Assembly: GCF_963422355.1 (NCBI RefSeq)
Contig: NC_085091.1
Span: 4,477,223-4,541,222, forward strand
DNA length: 64,000 nucleotides
Origin: Corticium candelabrum
Lineage: Eukaryota > Porifera > Homoscleromorpha > Homosclerophorida > Plakinidae
Reading direction: 5' to 3'
Made by a program: the position numbers and the translations under genes. Position 1 is the first letter of the stretch, and each line of letters opens with the position of its first letter. Shown here piece after piece: positions 33,165-49,016 of the stretch. The notes under the pieces are model-generated. The model made no database searches and had not been told where the DNA came from. It worked only from the letters and a program-made list of their open reading frames with translations.

Positions 33165-33987
33165 CTGTATCTGATTTGTAACATTTTGCTTGTTGCACAG
33201 TGTTTCTGCACAGTGGTTCTGCAGTCTGACGGCTTCAAATTTCTTGGTGTACGTGGCTGGGCGGCCGCGGTGTTGCACAAATCACTAGTGTCGTTTTTAA
33301 CAGAAATTTTGCGCTCAACGGGAATTTGCGAAGGGGAACGTACATTGTCCATGACAGCGTCTGTTTGTCGGACGAAGCGACTGACCTGTAAGTACGCTAG
33401 TGCGTCTCTATTCATTTTTGTTACGATATCCAGAGTCAGAGACGCCTAATCTATATTTGCACGTACATGTTTTCACACACTAGTGTTTTGTTTTGGCTTT
33501 GGCAGTTGTGGGTTTACCTCATTACGACAACCTAAATTATTGCGGTTAGACAGATAGCTGTGTAAATATGGTAGGCGTAACCACCACGTGAAGTGAGTGT
33601 CAATGGTGTCAAATTCATGAGCGTTTACTCTATGTGGTGTGCATGTACACCAGCCGAGGGTTTAGCACTGTACAGTGCTTCTCTCTATTCATTCAATTCA
33701 CGCAGTAGTGTTAAGAGTCACTAATCTTAGCCACCTTGCTATTTGACTTTGTTTTCAAATGTAGTTTTACATTTACATTGTTATAAAGCTCAAGTTGCAC
33801 TCTAGTAACTTTTCCCAGTGTGTCTACCGATTCACTTGGGTACGTAACTAAGTCTACAAGATACACATTGGATAGCAAGATACACTTCTCGTCGTTTCTT
33901 AATTATAACAACAACTAACGTGAAAGCAATTTCTTACGTTTTTTTATCCATACCCAACTAGTCAACACCACATATCATTTCTTTGCG
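33165..33987. repeat. 3' flank of A2M unit 1, duplicated at about 50,077-50,927
   Basis: The sequence from TGTATCTGAT to the A2M stop codon matches the second unit closely. A plus-strand frame at 33,153-33,390 starts with a hydrophobic, signal-like stretch (MHAYLYLICNILLVAQCFC) and ends at a good GTAAGT donor. The equivalent frame in unit 2 contains a stop within expanded 13-bp repeats. I do not call a gene here. Confidence 0.5.
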
Positions 33988-35935
33988 TCATTCGCAATCT
34001 TGTCGTGGGTACAGCATAGTTCCTCCCCTCTGGTCGGGCTCGTAGTAGTTGTACGTAATGACGGGAACACCTTGCAGGTCTTCGACCACTGAAATCCTCT
34101 TCATCGTTACGTTAAAGCAACACTTTCTTTTGGTCACCTAAGATTTTAAACTGTGTTCACAAAGACTTTTATTTGTTTGTTAAAATTAACGAACCTCATC
34201 AAAGTAAACGCTGAGAACTCGACCTTTAAAGTCTGTTCTTTTGATCATACATCGTTCTTCTTTCACCAACTAATCAAACATGATCATATATGCTAGTTGT
34301 CATTACTGATTTAATCAATATTGTTAACCTGTTTCAACTCGCTTTGCACTGGTGTGAAACTTGAAAAGAATGTCACGTCGGTCACCGCCATGTTGGAGCT
34401 ATTCGAATCATTAACGATCCACCTACACCAACCATTTTGTATATAGAGGGATGATATTTATGTAAAGTGCAAAGGGAGCTAGCCTGTTGCAGACTCTGAC
34501 TAAGTATTTGCATGCTTTCTTTTGAATAGTGGCGACAGCAGACACGTCGAATGCCGCGATCTCGTCTGGTTTGGGTACATTGTAGTTGACACCGAGTGAG
34601 GCTAACAGGCAGCCGCTACCACAAACAGACACTTCGATGAGGGTAGGAGGAACGGGAAGCTAAACAAAAATTGCTCAATTTTGCTATCAAAGCAATTTTG
34701 TTGCAAATTTGGAGTCAACCTGGACAGTTTGTACTTGCATGGCATTCGAGGAATCGATAATTAGCTCTTGGTCTAGACCACTAGCTGTAAGTTGGACTGT
34801 TGCCGAAACGCGTCCGTCAGACAAAGTCAACTGGGCATATTCCGATAGAGCTTGAAGTGCCACCACAGTGTCCTACAATAAACGCAGTAAAAAACACTGG
34901 CACTCCTTGTTATAAATACTATAGACCAATTGCTACCAACCTGTGTGGACTTAAATCCTCCTCTCGGATTACGTTGCTCGAGTAGCCAGCGAACAACTTG
35001 CAAGCTATACGCGATGTATCCTTCGTTCGCAAACGCCAATAACGCATAGGCGCTCGTCTCCACGTCACAAGAGCGCGATCGGCAATAATAGGACCACGCC
35101 CACCTATTCTTACAAGTTGGAGAAAGTGTGTATTGCCAGTAAGTGTGGTCGCCATCGGTTCTGGCACAATTTCTTAACGAATCGAGAGATGCATCTGCGT
35201 TCGTCTCGTATCCTGATGCTTTTGTCAACGTGTAAGCGACTAAAGCCAGATTATACGGGCTACTGCAGTTGGACGATATGCAGTTGTTTGTCAAGTAGCT
35301 CAGCGCCGCGGTTACCGCTTTATCCTACACCAAAACGTATTAGCAGTTTGTCTTGAGCATATAATATCCGTTTGCTGTTGCCTTTGGTGGTAGTCCAGCC
35401 TCAAGAAGAGCCAGTGTGACGTAAACGGTCAGAGAACAACCACCACCACTGCATCCTTGCATCTTCTTGTCTAGTGGACCACACACCGGCGGAAACGAAC
35501 CGTCGTCCTTCTGTTTCGATATGATGAAGTCGATCGCTTCTTTCTGCACTTTGTTATCGATAGACATTCCAATGAGACCGTCCGCTTGACCAAACGATCT
35601 CAACACAAACGCGGTCAACCTGACGAGAAGATGATAAACAATGTTATAGAAATTTTAATACATTTTGTTGGTTCAACATACCACATGCTTCCACAACGAT
35701 CACGATCTCCGAATGCGCTGTATGATCCATCCTGACGCTGATAAGTCAACTCTCTCTGGTATCCTAATACAATGAGATATCTTTAATTGATTTGAGTAAT
35801 GCTGAAAGCCTAGCCTTTTATTGTCTTGCCTGTTTGCATGTAGTGAAGAGCCTTCTTGCGAGTTGCAGCGTCAAGCTTTCCGATTGTGTCGAGGTAGCGA
35901 GCAATGTAAACGGCGGGGGCAAAGTTGAGCATGTT

Positions 35936-35950
35936 CTGCTCACCACAGCC
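35936..35950 (-). other. Thioester motif GCGEQ, unit 1
   Basis: The Cys and Gln that form the internal beta-cysteinyl-gamma-glutamyl thioester in the A2M/C3/TEP family are encoded here, in the context [11 protein letters not shown]. Its conservation fits covalent capture of proteases or surfaces. Confidence 0.95.
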
Positions 35951-36257
35951 CGTTGGCAACCTCAAAAGACTTTCGAGACCGCTAATCGTTGGTCCCATGT
36001 AATTTCCTGCATATACATATATATAGTTTTTATTGCTTTAAATTATGTATGATACACTCTTAGAATGTATGTAAACAAACCAGTTACTGAAACTTCTGCG
36101 CTTTCTGAGTCCGGAACGTAGTTTGGTGGGAGAGATGCATTGAAGCGTTTTGTGATGCACTTGAGACCGCTATCGGACGTGTCGTCGATTTGGGGAGTGG
36201 GAGTAGGAGTATCTGCAATTAACAAAGTTAATGTTTCGAAATCATTTATAACACAAC

Positions 36258-36329
<72 letters not shown>

Positions 36330-36369
36330 CACACACACATATGTATATATATATTTATATATTCTTCTT

Positions 36370-38898
<2,529 letters not shown>

Positions 38899-41800
38899 AT
38901 ATATATATACCTTTAATACACAGCAGGGCTGATTGGGCATACTCTTCTTTTACTCCTTCAGGCTAACAACAGTAGTTTAGAATAAGATTACAAATTTGTG
39001 TTTTAATCATGAATTTGATTACTTCGACGAACAGATTTTGTATGAGGCTATCTGCAGCAACTGTCGATCTGGCGGTGGCTTTTAAACGCAGGTATCCGTT
39101 CTTGAGAGGTAGAAGGTAATACGATAGGAAGTTACCTGCGCTTGCAGGAACAGTCACCGTTCTATCAGCCTTGTGTAGCGCTGTCTTGTTTCCCTTTCCG
39201 TACACTATTCGTAGATCATTGCTGTCGACTAGGACCTCGACATTTGCCTAGGAAAAAGTGTGTCACAATGGCAGATAACATGGAATCGTTTGGGCACTCA
39301 CTGTTAGTGGTGTCTCCAAGTAGTTGTAAACGGTGAGAATGATCTTTACTAGCTCTCCTCTTATCACCGAATAGGGCAGATTGATAGTGATGAAGAAAGG
39401 TTTGAATACTCTTAAAGTTGTCGGTCTTGCTATTGACATGTGCGTTGACGTTGAAACAGAGAAGGCATCCACAACCCAAGACGTAATCGTATCAGGCACA
39501 GTAACTTCCTTTGTCTGTGTATGATTACTGAATAACAATAAAATTGAACAGCCAATTTAACAAGACAAAATCGAAGCAATTTGTATACTTCATCTCCATC
39601 TCAAACCAAAGCCACGTCTCGGGAAAGAATTTTCGTACACGAGTTGGATTTACAAGATTGGCGACGTTCGATGTATCAATTACTTCATCTGTAGAGCTGG
39701 TTTCAACTCGCTTCTCTTGAATAGCTGCTAGCTTTCCACTCAATGCACGAACTGGACCACCGCCGTTTCTTGGTTTTCCCCAAAAACTTACTAATGTTCA
39801 AAAATTAGAAAACAAAATGTTGTTTGTGTACACCTGCAGGATCTCTTACATCGAGCACAACAGCCGTATGTAAATGTAGGGATAATTAGAGGCATTGGTT
39901 TTGAGCATTCAGTCGGAGACGGCGTATCACTGTCAGACACAGTAATTCCAGAAGCCTGTAAACAAATAGGAAATTCGTTTTGGTTAGTAACAAGAGTCTG
40001 CTTTGCAATCGATAATATTAGTCATACGGTGAAGTAGCTGCTTGCTTGGACGTAAGAACAATACTGAGGATAGTAAATTAAATTGCAACGTCGTGCACAG
40101 CATTTACGAGTTCTAATAATGCTTGGCGACTCTCTTCCTACGTCTCGTTTGACTCCAGGAGGACCATTTACGTCTACTGCAGGGAGAGGTCTCGGTTTTG
40201 CAAGAGGTGGGTTCGATTCTTTTCGATACCTATAACAGTCGCAACTACATTTGAAATGTAGACGCCAGGCACAATCGTATCGCTTCACGGTCAGTGGCTT
40301 GTACTCATCAAGCCGTCTAATCTCATCATACAACTGAAAGACAAACGACTGTTTGAGGAATGGGTTAGGAACAAGAAAAAAACAAAAAAAGGTCACCTTA
40401 GCTGTTGTAAGTTGGTTCTTGTCTTGCTGCAGGTAAACGCTTTGATCGACTGCTACTACGCCCACGTAAGACGAGACAGGTGCATGTATTAGTACATGGG
40501 CTTTTTCGCCAGGTCTCACTTCTTCTTCTCGGAATTCCAGAGACATCTAGAAAGAACAAGCTTGTAATAAAAAAATAGGACACCTTGCCGGCTACAGCGC
40601 TACTGACCTGTGATCTGGTATTCGCAATTACATCAAATGCGATGCGTGAAGCTGCTTGATTCTTCTGACTGACAATTACAGTAACTTTTGGAGCCATCAA
40701 TGTCGTCACAAGAAATGAGAATGAGCAAGTTCTCTTAATGCCTCCGTCTTCACACAACTGTTGATGCTTGCTTCTGACATTCTGATCTCTTTTATGTAAG
40801 CACTCACCATGACTGACTATCTTACCTTTGCTAACAATCTAGAAAGTGTGGATGACGTATATCGTCGCTATCTCTTACTAGGACGGTAATGACTTACATA
40901 ATAGTCTGCAACTACTTTGCTGGAAAAAGATGCATAAACAGATGCTGTATTACCGACCTGCATCAGGACAAAGCGTTATGACGATAGGACTAACCAGACA
41001 AATGAAATCAATCACGTATACCTCGACTCGTGTTTGGTTGCTAGACAACACAATTCTTTCAGGAGCATAGATCATATTTAGAGAAGTGTATGCATCAGCA
41101 AAACGATTTGTTGCTTCTTTTATCAGAACTGCAGAAGCCTAAATACAGAACGCGGTTGCATTAACCTTGTAAGCTTCCAAAAATTACTACCTACTGTAAA
41201 ACGGAGAGACAAAGCGTTGCATGGAGTACAAACATTAAATGTTGCTACTCCACTTCTATCAGTCTGTTGGTAAATAGCTTTCAGCGATTGAGAGCTATAG
41301 TTTAGACATCCGCTTTCGTTCATCGTGTATATCGTACCCGTCAGGCTTACATTTGCATACTTTGGAGTTCCCATCAAACTTGAAGCTGCAACCTAGAACG
41401 AGAACACTTAGAAACGATAAGGACGTCCAAAGTTTCTAATTGTTTTTACTTTTAATGTGGTGTATTGGCACTGGCTGAATGTTTTGTCTTCTTGGATAAA
41501 AGTCAGTTTGTTTGGTGTGTGGCTTCTTGTGATTCTTGTCTGTCCATCGCATTGGACGGTTTTTTGAGACTGCAGATCGGTCACGTTGACATCGATGTCT
41601 AGCTTTTCACAGCCTCTTGCGCAGAACTTTATACACATTGCAGTGGTTCCATCGATCTGTAAGAAAAGTTGAGTTTACACCACGGTGTGCATACACAGTG
41701 TAGAAATTCGCAATTAATAGCATTTGTCTTCTAGATCAAAGAATATGCTTCCTGATCTGTTACATGTATGTTACACTGACTGAACAGTGCATTGTATTGT

Positions 41801-41929
41801 ACACTGACAATTTCTCATGTAATGCTACATTTACTAATTGCAACAGAAGAATTTCTTTCATACTTTAACGACTGTATAATTACTAAATAATTTAGATTAA
41901 TAGAAAGGTTGTTTGCTCTATCGCTCCTC

Positions 41930-44900
41930 TCAGAGCCAGCTGAGGAGCTCGTTTCCTGTCGGTAAACAAGAGCAGAGTTCGTAAAGTCGGCATCTGGAAT
42001 CTCTACGACCGTTTGGAAGACCGGAAACGGTTGTACAAGAGGGCGACTAGTAGAACAATCTCTCGCTCTGGTTCTGGTTTGAATTTGGCACTAGCGAGAC
42101 TACTATTTCCACCGTTCCTGACGAATCCACTATCTTATCTAACCGGAGCGGCAATTCCACCAGACGGAAGTGGACACAACACATGAACAGGGAATTATTA
42201 CGTTGTTACTACCGCGCTGGGTTGTCATGGAAGATGTCTGGTTTTAAAAAACTCTTGCATCAGCTTTGGTGTGAACGGAATTCTTCTGACTGACGTCTCT
42301 GAACAGCATTTGGCAGACCAGAAGCGATATCTCCTAACTTCTGAAAAACTGACTAAAGGGGAGTTGGAAGAGCTCAAGCGCGAGGCCGAACAAGATGGAA
42401 CACCAGTCTCAGGTTTGTCACCTGTTATAACTGATGTTTGTGCTGGTATACAGATGACGACATTGGATGAGTTTTCTGACTCGTCAGCTGACGTTTCTGT
42501 GGACACGCTCTTGCATGCCAATTGTGTATCACTTAGTACGGCTTCGGTTAAGAAGGCACTTGTTGCACGCGGTGAGAAAACTGTCTTGCTAATGATGCAA
42601 GAGGATCATCATTCTACTAATTACTTGTGGAATGGATCCTTTGATCAGCTACTCACTGTTCGGTTTGGAGTCTGCACATCTATGGGTGGCACTTTGGATT
42701 CAGTTTAGTGCAGATCTACTAAGGAATCACCATACCCTTGTGACTCTGATCTGATGACCACCCATCCTAGTATACCTTCTTGGCTAGAAAAGATGTAGAC
42801 TCTGACTTCACGAATCAGTTCAGTTCACTACCAGACAAAGGACGATCTTTCACTTGATGGCGATGCATGCTGTAGAGCCTGTGCTCTGTCGGGAGTTTCT
42901 TGATGATCGAGCTACAAAAAGTCAGGAAAATTCCTATATGTAAGAAACAACAAATTTCCAGGATCTCCTCTCACAGTGTGACTCTGTAGCTTATTGATGC
43001 TCTTAACGCAATCATCGATTTAGTGAAGGGTGAAACTAATATGGGTGAAGTCAGTTACTTGGTATACACTGCTGCTTGACGGAGCTGAAAGATGGCGAAG
43101 TCAACCAACTCTCAAACACAGACATGGAGACGAAGACTGGATATGGAGATTCGTGTACTTCGGCGAGCGATATCTCTGTTGCGGGAAGTTAGGAGGGGCT
43201 TACCGATCAGTCGTTTGTTACATGAGCTCCAACCACTCCGGCATCAATTGATCATCTCTCGTTCGGAGATTTGTGAGGTTACCATAAATTGGAACGAGAG
43301 TCTTAAGGTCTAGCTTGCTAGGAAGCTGGAGAACAATTGTAAGAGACTTCGCCAGAATGTTTTGTTTCAACGAGATGCTGGACGGTTTTTACAGGGAATT
43401 GGGTAAGCAGACTATCCAGATCACTTCCCCACCATCCGAGTCTGAGATTGAGCAGTATTGGGCTAATATCATGGAAACTGAAGTGTGTCATACTGAGTCT
43501 GCCTTCTGGCTGAGTCGTCAAACCAATGGGAAGACGTACCGGACAGCTGAGCTGCAATGGCCACCTATCTCAGGCGATGAGGTCACGTTGTGTCTTAAGA
43601 GGATAGAGAACTGGAAGTCTCCTTGACCACATCAGGTTTACTGTTACTGGGTCAAGCGCATCACGTGTCTTCACGATGACTTCACTCATAACTAAAACCT
43701 CCTGTTTTAGGACCTGGACTCTGTGCCTGACGGGTTATCTCAGGAAACAACCACTCTTATACCTAAGAATGACAAGAGTAACCCAGGCCAAAAATTACCG
43801 GCCTATCGCTTGTATATCTGTCTTCTAAAAGACTCTTGCCTCAGTAGTCAGACAGAGTATTGCAGGGCATTTTGTTCAAGGAAACCTAATGTAATCGGAG
43901 CAGAAGGGTTGTCAACAGGGATCGTTTGTTGGAAAGGATCAGCTGCGGATTAACAAACTGCTTACCGAGGACTGTAAGATCAGGCACAGGAACTTGAGCA
44001 TGGCTTTGGTGGACTACCAGAAAGGCCATGACAGCGTGTCACACAGCTGGTTACTCCGATGTCTTCAGCTGCATAAGATTCTAGTCTAGTCTTGGCGCAG
44101 GTTTCTGTCACGTGTGATGAAGAGCTGGAAGACATCCATGGTTCTTTACTACGGCAACGGTATCCAGATCAGGCGAGGTATTTTCTAAGGTGATTCACTA
44201 TGTCCTCTTCTCTCTGTATGGCTCTGAGTCTTCTCAGCGTGGAGTTACACAGAAGTGGTTACAGCTATTGGATGAGCACTGGGCGTGGTGAGACTGCCAA
44301 ACGTCAGCTTTTCAGTCTCTACTTTACATGATTAACTTAACCTGAAGGTGTATGGCAGGAATCCTGATCAGCTGAAAGGGTTGAAATCCAGATGATGTTT
44401 GGTCTGGACAAGTATGCTGTCTCAGATTTTGTCAACGTCAAGGTATCTGGATACAATTTTGGGGTGACGGTAGGAAAAAAGGACACCATCCACTTTCTGG
44501 AACCTGGTCAAGTCAAGTATTTGGGTGTGGACGAAAGCAACGGTATCCAGCACATCACTAAGCCGGAGACTCTCCGTTGTGAGCAATTTCGTAGAATGAA
44601 GATGGTTCTCCGGACCGAGTTGTATGTTCGACGTCACAACAAGATTCTGGCTATCAACGGGTTTGCACTGCCGGTTCTGACTTACGGTTTTTGGTGTCAT
44701 TCATAGGAGCACCACGGACCTGCAGCAGCTTGATCGACGGGCCAGAAAACTTCTCTCTATGCACGGTTTTCACCATCCCTGCAGGAGACGTTTATCGGCT
44801 GTACGCTTCGTGCACCAAGGACGGTTGAGGGTTACAACAGATCAAGTCGGCGTATAGTCTTGTATTTTGGGGCTGGACTGTTACCTACCTCCTTAGCAGC

Positions 44901-45905
44901 TCTGAACTCTTCATGCAAATGGTACCGGAGTGTGATGCTAGTAGGTCGTGTCATTCGATCCAACGCATTGTCCGTCAGTTTCTTGCACAGCTGCAGGAGA
45001 TTCTGTCTAGTCGGAGAGCCTGCATAGAAGTGGGACCATCCTGTCTGATGGTGTCTTCGAGCAAGCACCTCAGACAGATGCGAAACATTTCCGCAAGTGC
45101 AGCAGTTATCTTCGTGTACAGTTCTAGAGCAGAAAACCGATGCATGGTCAGTATTTCCGTCTCACTGAAGAACCACCTGTGGACATGAAAGAGACTTACA
45201 GATGGCTGAAGTTATCGGATCGTACTGCTTCAACTGAGGGACTGGTTGTTGTTGCTCAAGAGCAAGCTCTTCCGACTTGGAATTATATGCGCAATATTCT
45301 GCATCGAGATGTCAGTCCCACCTGCCGCTTGTGCAGTGTAGGCCTGGAAAAATTTGACCACATTTTGGCACTCTACTGCCTTGGTACCGATGGACTACAC
45401 GCATTGACATAATCAGGTGGCCTCCATTATCCAATGGGACATTTTTCGTCATTGTGGGGTTCCAGTGGAGAGCAGATGGTACTGGTATTATCGTGATAGG
45501 CGATAGGAGACGGACGAAATCACTATGATGTGGGATAAAGCCATCCCTATTGCTACGAAGATCGGTGCCAATCGTCTTGACATCTGTTTCAGAGGTAAAA
45601 AACAAACACTTGTCTTTTTATTGATATCAGCTGTCCTGCTAATGGCAACATCGCTAGGAAACAGGCTGAGTAGGTGATGAAATACAGTGAATTGCGGGTA
45701 GAAGTAAGGCGCGTGTGGCAATGTCGGACACTGGTTGTTCCAGTGGTGTTAGGAGAGTTGAGCACAGTGCAAGTAGGTATTGCACGATGGCTGGACATTA
45801 TTCCATGTCATCACAACCTGCAGCACTTACAGAAAGCAGTGCTTGTTGGATCCAGTCGGATCCGACGTAAAGTCATGTTTTCTTTCTAGACAGTCATAAT
45901 GATCT
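41930..45905 (+). mobile_element. Decayed non-LTR retroelement in A2M unit 1 intron 10
   Basis: Frames in series give [72 protein letters not shown] and VLRTELYVRRHNKI, then a CRLC zinc segment, IDIS and the endonuclease tail. This is the RT and restriction-like endonuclease order of a non-LTR element from a family different from the TCTG one. Many stops and frameshifts are present. Unit 2 has the same insertion at the same site (56.6-60.0 kb), so it predates the duplication. Confidence 0.85.
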
Positions 45906-46289
45906 AAACACCTCTGAGGCAGGCTTTGCCTCCTGTGCTTACAAGAGACCTTACAAACTAGACTAATCTTGTTGAGTACGTCATAAATAATAGCAAATGA
46001 TATTAAATATTCGCTAACAAATTTTTAAGTCAATATATTTGGAATCTTCGACGCTATCAAATTTAAGTGCAATTATAGTACTGTACAAGTTTTAAACTGA
46101 GCTTACTCAAACATAGCACTTTTTACTCAGATGACTACCACTTACCACACTGCAGAGACACTGATTGTGATAAGTTTTCAAAAAAATATATGATTACCCA
46201 TTGGTACGAAGTGAAATAAATTGTCGTACTCAACCTGATCAGTCTGGTTTGTAAAGTCTATTACAAGTACCGAAAACAAACCCTGCTTC

Positions 46290-46985
46290 AGAAGTACTTA
46301 CACCATCACGGCTGTCCAGAAAGAAGACATGACTTTACGAAGGATCCGAGTAGATACCAAAAGCACTGTTTTCTGTAAGTCCTGCAGGTTTTGATGACCT
46401 GGAATAATGTTCAACCACCCGTGTAATACCTGAGTGCACTGTGCTCAAAGCTCCCAAGACCTCCGGAACCACCAGTGTTCGACAACGCCACATGCGGCTT
46501 ATCTCTACTCGCAAGTCGCTGTGCTTCGCCAACTTCCAGCATGTTTCTTGCCAATGTTGCTGTCTGCTATAATGTCATCCGTCTCCACAAGCCCATCAGG
46601 ATGATGCCGGTACCATCTGCCTTCCACTGAAACCCCCAAAGGGTCACAAACATCCCAGTGAATGATGGAGGCCACCTGATTGTGTCGATCCGTGTAGTCC
46701 ATCGGTGCCAAAGCACTACCGCCTGCCCCAAATGTGGTCGACTGTTTTAAGTCCTACACTGCACATGCGGCAATTAGGACTGACATCACGATGTAGAATC
46801 TTGCGCTTATAGTACCGAGTCCGAAGAGCTCAGTCTTGAGCAGCACCAACCAGTCCCTCAGTTGCAGCAGGAAGATTCGCTTCCTTTAGCCATCCGTAAG
46901 TCTCTTTCATGTCGAAAGGCGGTTGCTCAGTGAGACGGCGATACTGCCCGTGTATAGGCTTCCCGCTATTATTATTACTATTATT
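46290..46985 (-). mobile_element. Inverted 3' fragment of the same retroelement, unit 1
   Basis: The minus strand encodes the element's tail (RTLVVPEVLGALSTVHSGI and upstream [13 protein letters not shown]), so it faces the plus-strand copy tail to tail. It ends in a TATTATTA simple repeat near 46,970-46,990. The counterpart in unit 2 is 60,435-61,225. Confidence 0.8.
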
Positions 46986-47621
46986 ATTATAATTAAAATT
47001 TATGATACGATAATTAAACTCAAAAGTTATAATTGAAATATTTTTAAAACATTAAATAAATCTGACTAATTCTTAATTAACAACTACAAGATTTGTATGG
47101 TAAGAGATGAGATCCCAGCAGAAAATTTCCGACATTTGAACAACGGTTAGAATGGTATACACTTAAATTTAAATAACTTAAAATAAGGTGAATTACTTCA
47201 CTTAATTAATCACATCTGACCATGCGCGTTGTAATGGGATTTCCTCGACAACGTGGCCATCTGAATTCAGGAGTCACTTTTGCTTTCAAATATCCTCTAA
47301 CCTTTTGACCGTAAGTATAGCTAGAATATTGAATCAATTAACAAACTACATTTTAGAAGCTTGTACTGTAATTATATAGATGCTTACGTTGCTGACACAG
47401 TGAAGCAGACCTGACTTGTAACACAATCGAGGACATCATTAGTGAGTGCCACCAAACAGGAAAATCTGGGCACAACTGCAAGAAACATTTATTGCAAGAG
47501 ATATATTTTGGTTAGAGTGAGCAGAATTACCATAACGTTTGACTTTAAATGTAAAGCAAGAACGCTGATTTTTGGGCAGACCCTATATATAAAGAGATAC
47601 AAAGTCTTAGAGTACTTATAG

Positions 47622-48393
47622 CAGGGCCGACGGAGCCGCAGCGGCAGCAGCGAGCATGGCCGCCCCACTTTTTGAAAACTCGACTTCAGCCAGTGAACGA
47701 TTGCCGCATACTTCCGGTCTAAAGGTAGAGCTGATTAAATAAAATAATATATTTGGTCATCTAGCGGATTGCGGCTCTACTAATTTGGTGACTGTTTTGA
47801 AGTCTCCTACGTCTGCTCTTTCGTTACCTGGAGTATATTCCCCAACCTCTGTGACAGCACACTGTGCGCATGCTCACTACTCACTAATTTGATGATTCAC
47901 GTCAACTGGTGTTGGTGAGTACCTACTCTCTGTTTCCCATAAGTGTGAACTTTGAAAATCATCAATATCTCCGCTGTTTTTTGGACTTTCGCGATGATCT
48001 CGGTATCGTTAGAACCGCTAGGTCTGGCATTTCTGTTTATCAAATTATCTAAGCCCTTCCTACAATCGAAACTGAAGGACAATACTTTTGCATATCAAAG
48101 ACAAACGGGTGGAGCAATGGCTATTATCCAATTACCTTGTAAGACCAACGGATCAGCAACTGGAACCATTTAAGATAATTGGTATAACATGGTCCAACTG
48201 GAACAGCTCTTAGTGCTCTAATGAGGACACCTGGAGGGACCTCTACTTGATTACTCACTTCCGAGTTCACACTTCGGGAAACAGACAGTAGTATCATGAA
48301 CACGCCCAGCCAACCCACCCTAATTGTGCGCTAAGCCACACCCTTTAACGCTCGCTAGGCCGCTCCACTTTCAAGTTGCTTTCGTCGGGCCTG
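47622..48393. mobile_element. 772-bp inverted-repeat DNA element in A2M unit 1
   Basis: The ends are CAGGGCCGACG and CGTCGGGCCTG. A 5-bp direct repeat TATAG flanks it (47,617-47,621 and 48,394-48,398). The unit-2 intron has a single CTATAGACAC at about 61,847, an exact empty site. It shares internal sequence (AGC..GATTAAATAA..TAATATATTT) with the element at 51,453. CAGGG termini fit a hAT-like group with 5-bp duplications; that assignment is inference. Confidence 0.82.
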
Positions 48394-48877
48394 TATAGAC
48401 ACATCTTATTGGTAAGAGTGTACCTCGTATGTAGCACATAGCGTGTGTGTTCCAAGAACAGGTTCAGAAGACAGTGGAAACTCAAACTTGCCAACACCTG
48501 CGCAAGATATATTAGTTGCAAAATCATTGATCAACAAATGCCTTGTTAAAGCGTGTCAGCTAGTGCTGCAGTGTGTTAGTAACGGCATTCTTAGTTAATG
48601 CGTTAAATTTTAGGCACTCACCAAATTCTAAGTCAATGTTGGAATAACGTCCAATGGTATATGATTTAGGATTCTATAACACAATGAAGTTTGTAGACCA
48701 AAGTTGGCGCGGAAATTGTGATCACGCCCACCTCTATAGTGACGGTAACTCCTCCTGTCACTGATCTCGTCTCACGATCAAGAACAATCACTCTTGCCAT
48801 AACTGAAAACCAAAACCCATTTAGCATCATCTAGAGGTTGATTTGTAGGTAGTTTGTCTTGTTTGCTCTGTATTTAG

Positions 48878-49016
<139 letters not shown>

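Noticed and set aside
42225..42521. Minus-strand frame in A2M intron 10, also at 56,953-57,249
   Set aside because: Antisense shadow of the plus-strand retroelement; it is conserved only because the whole segment was duplicated.
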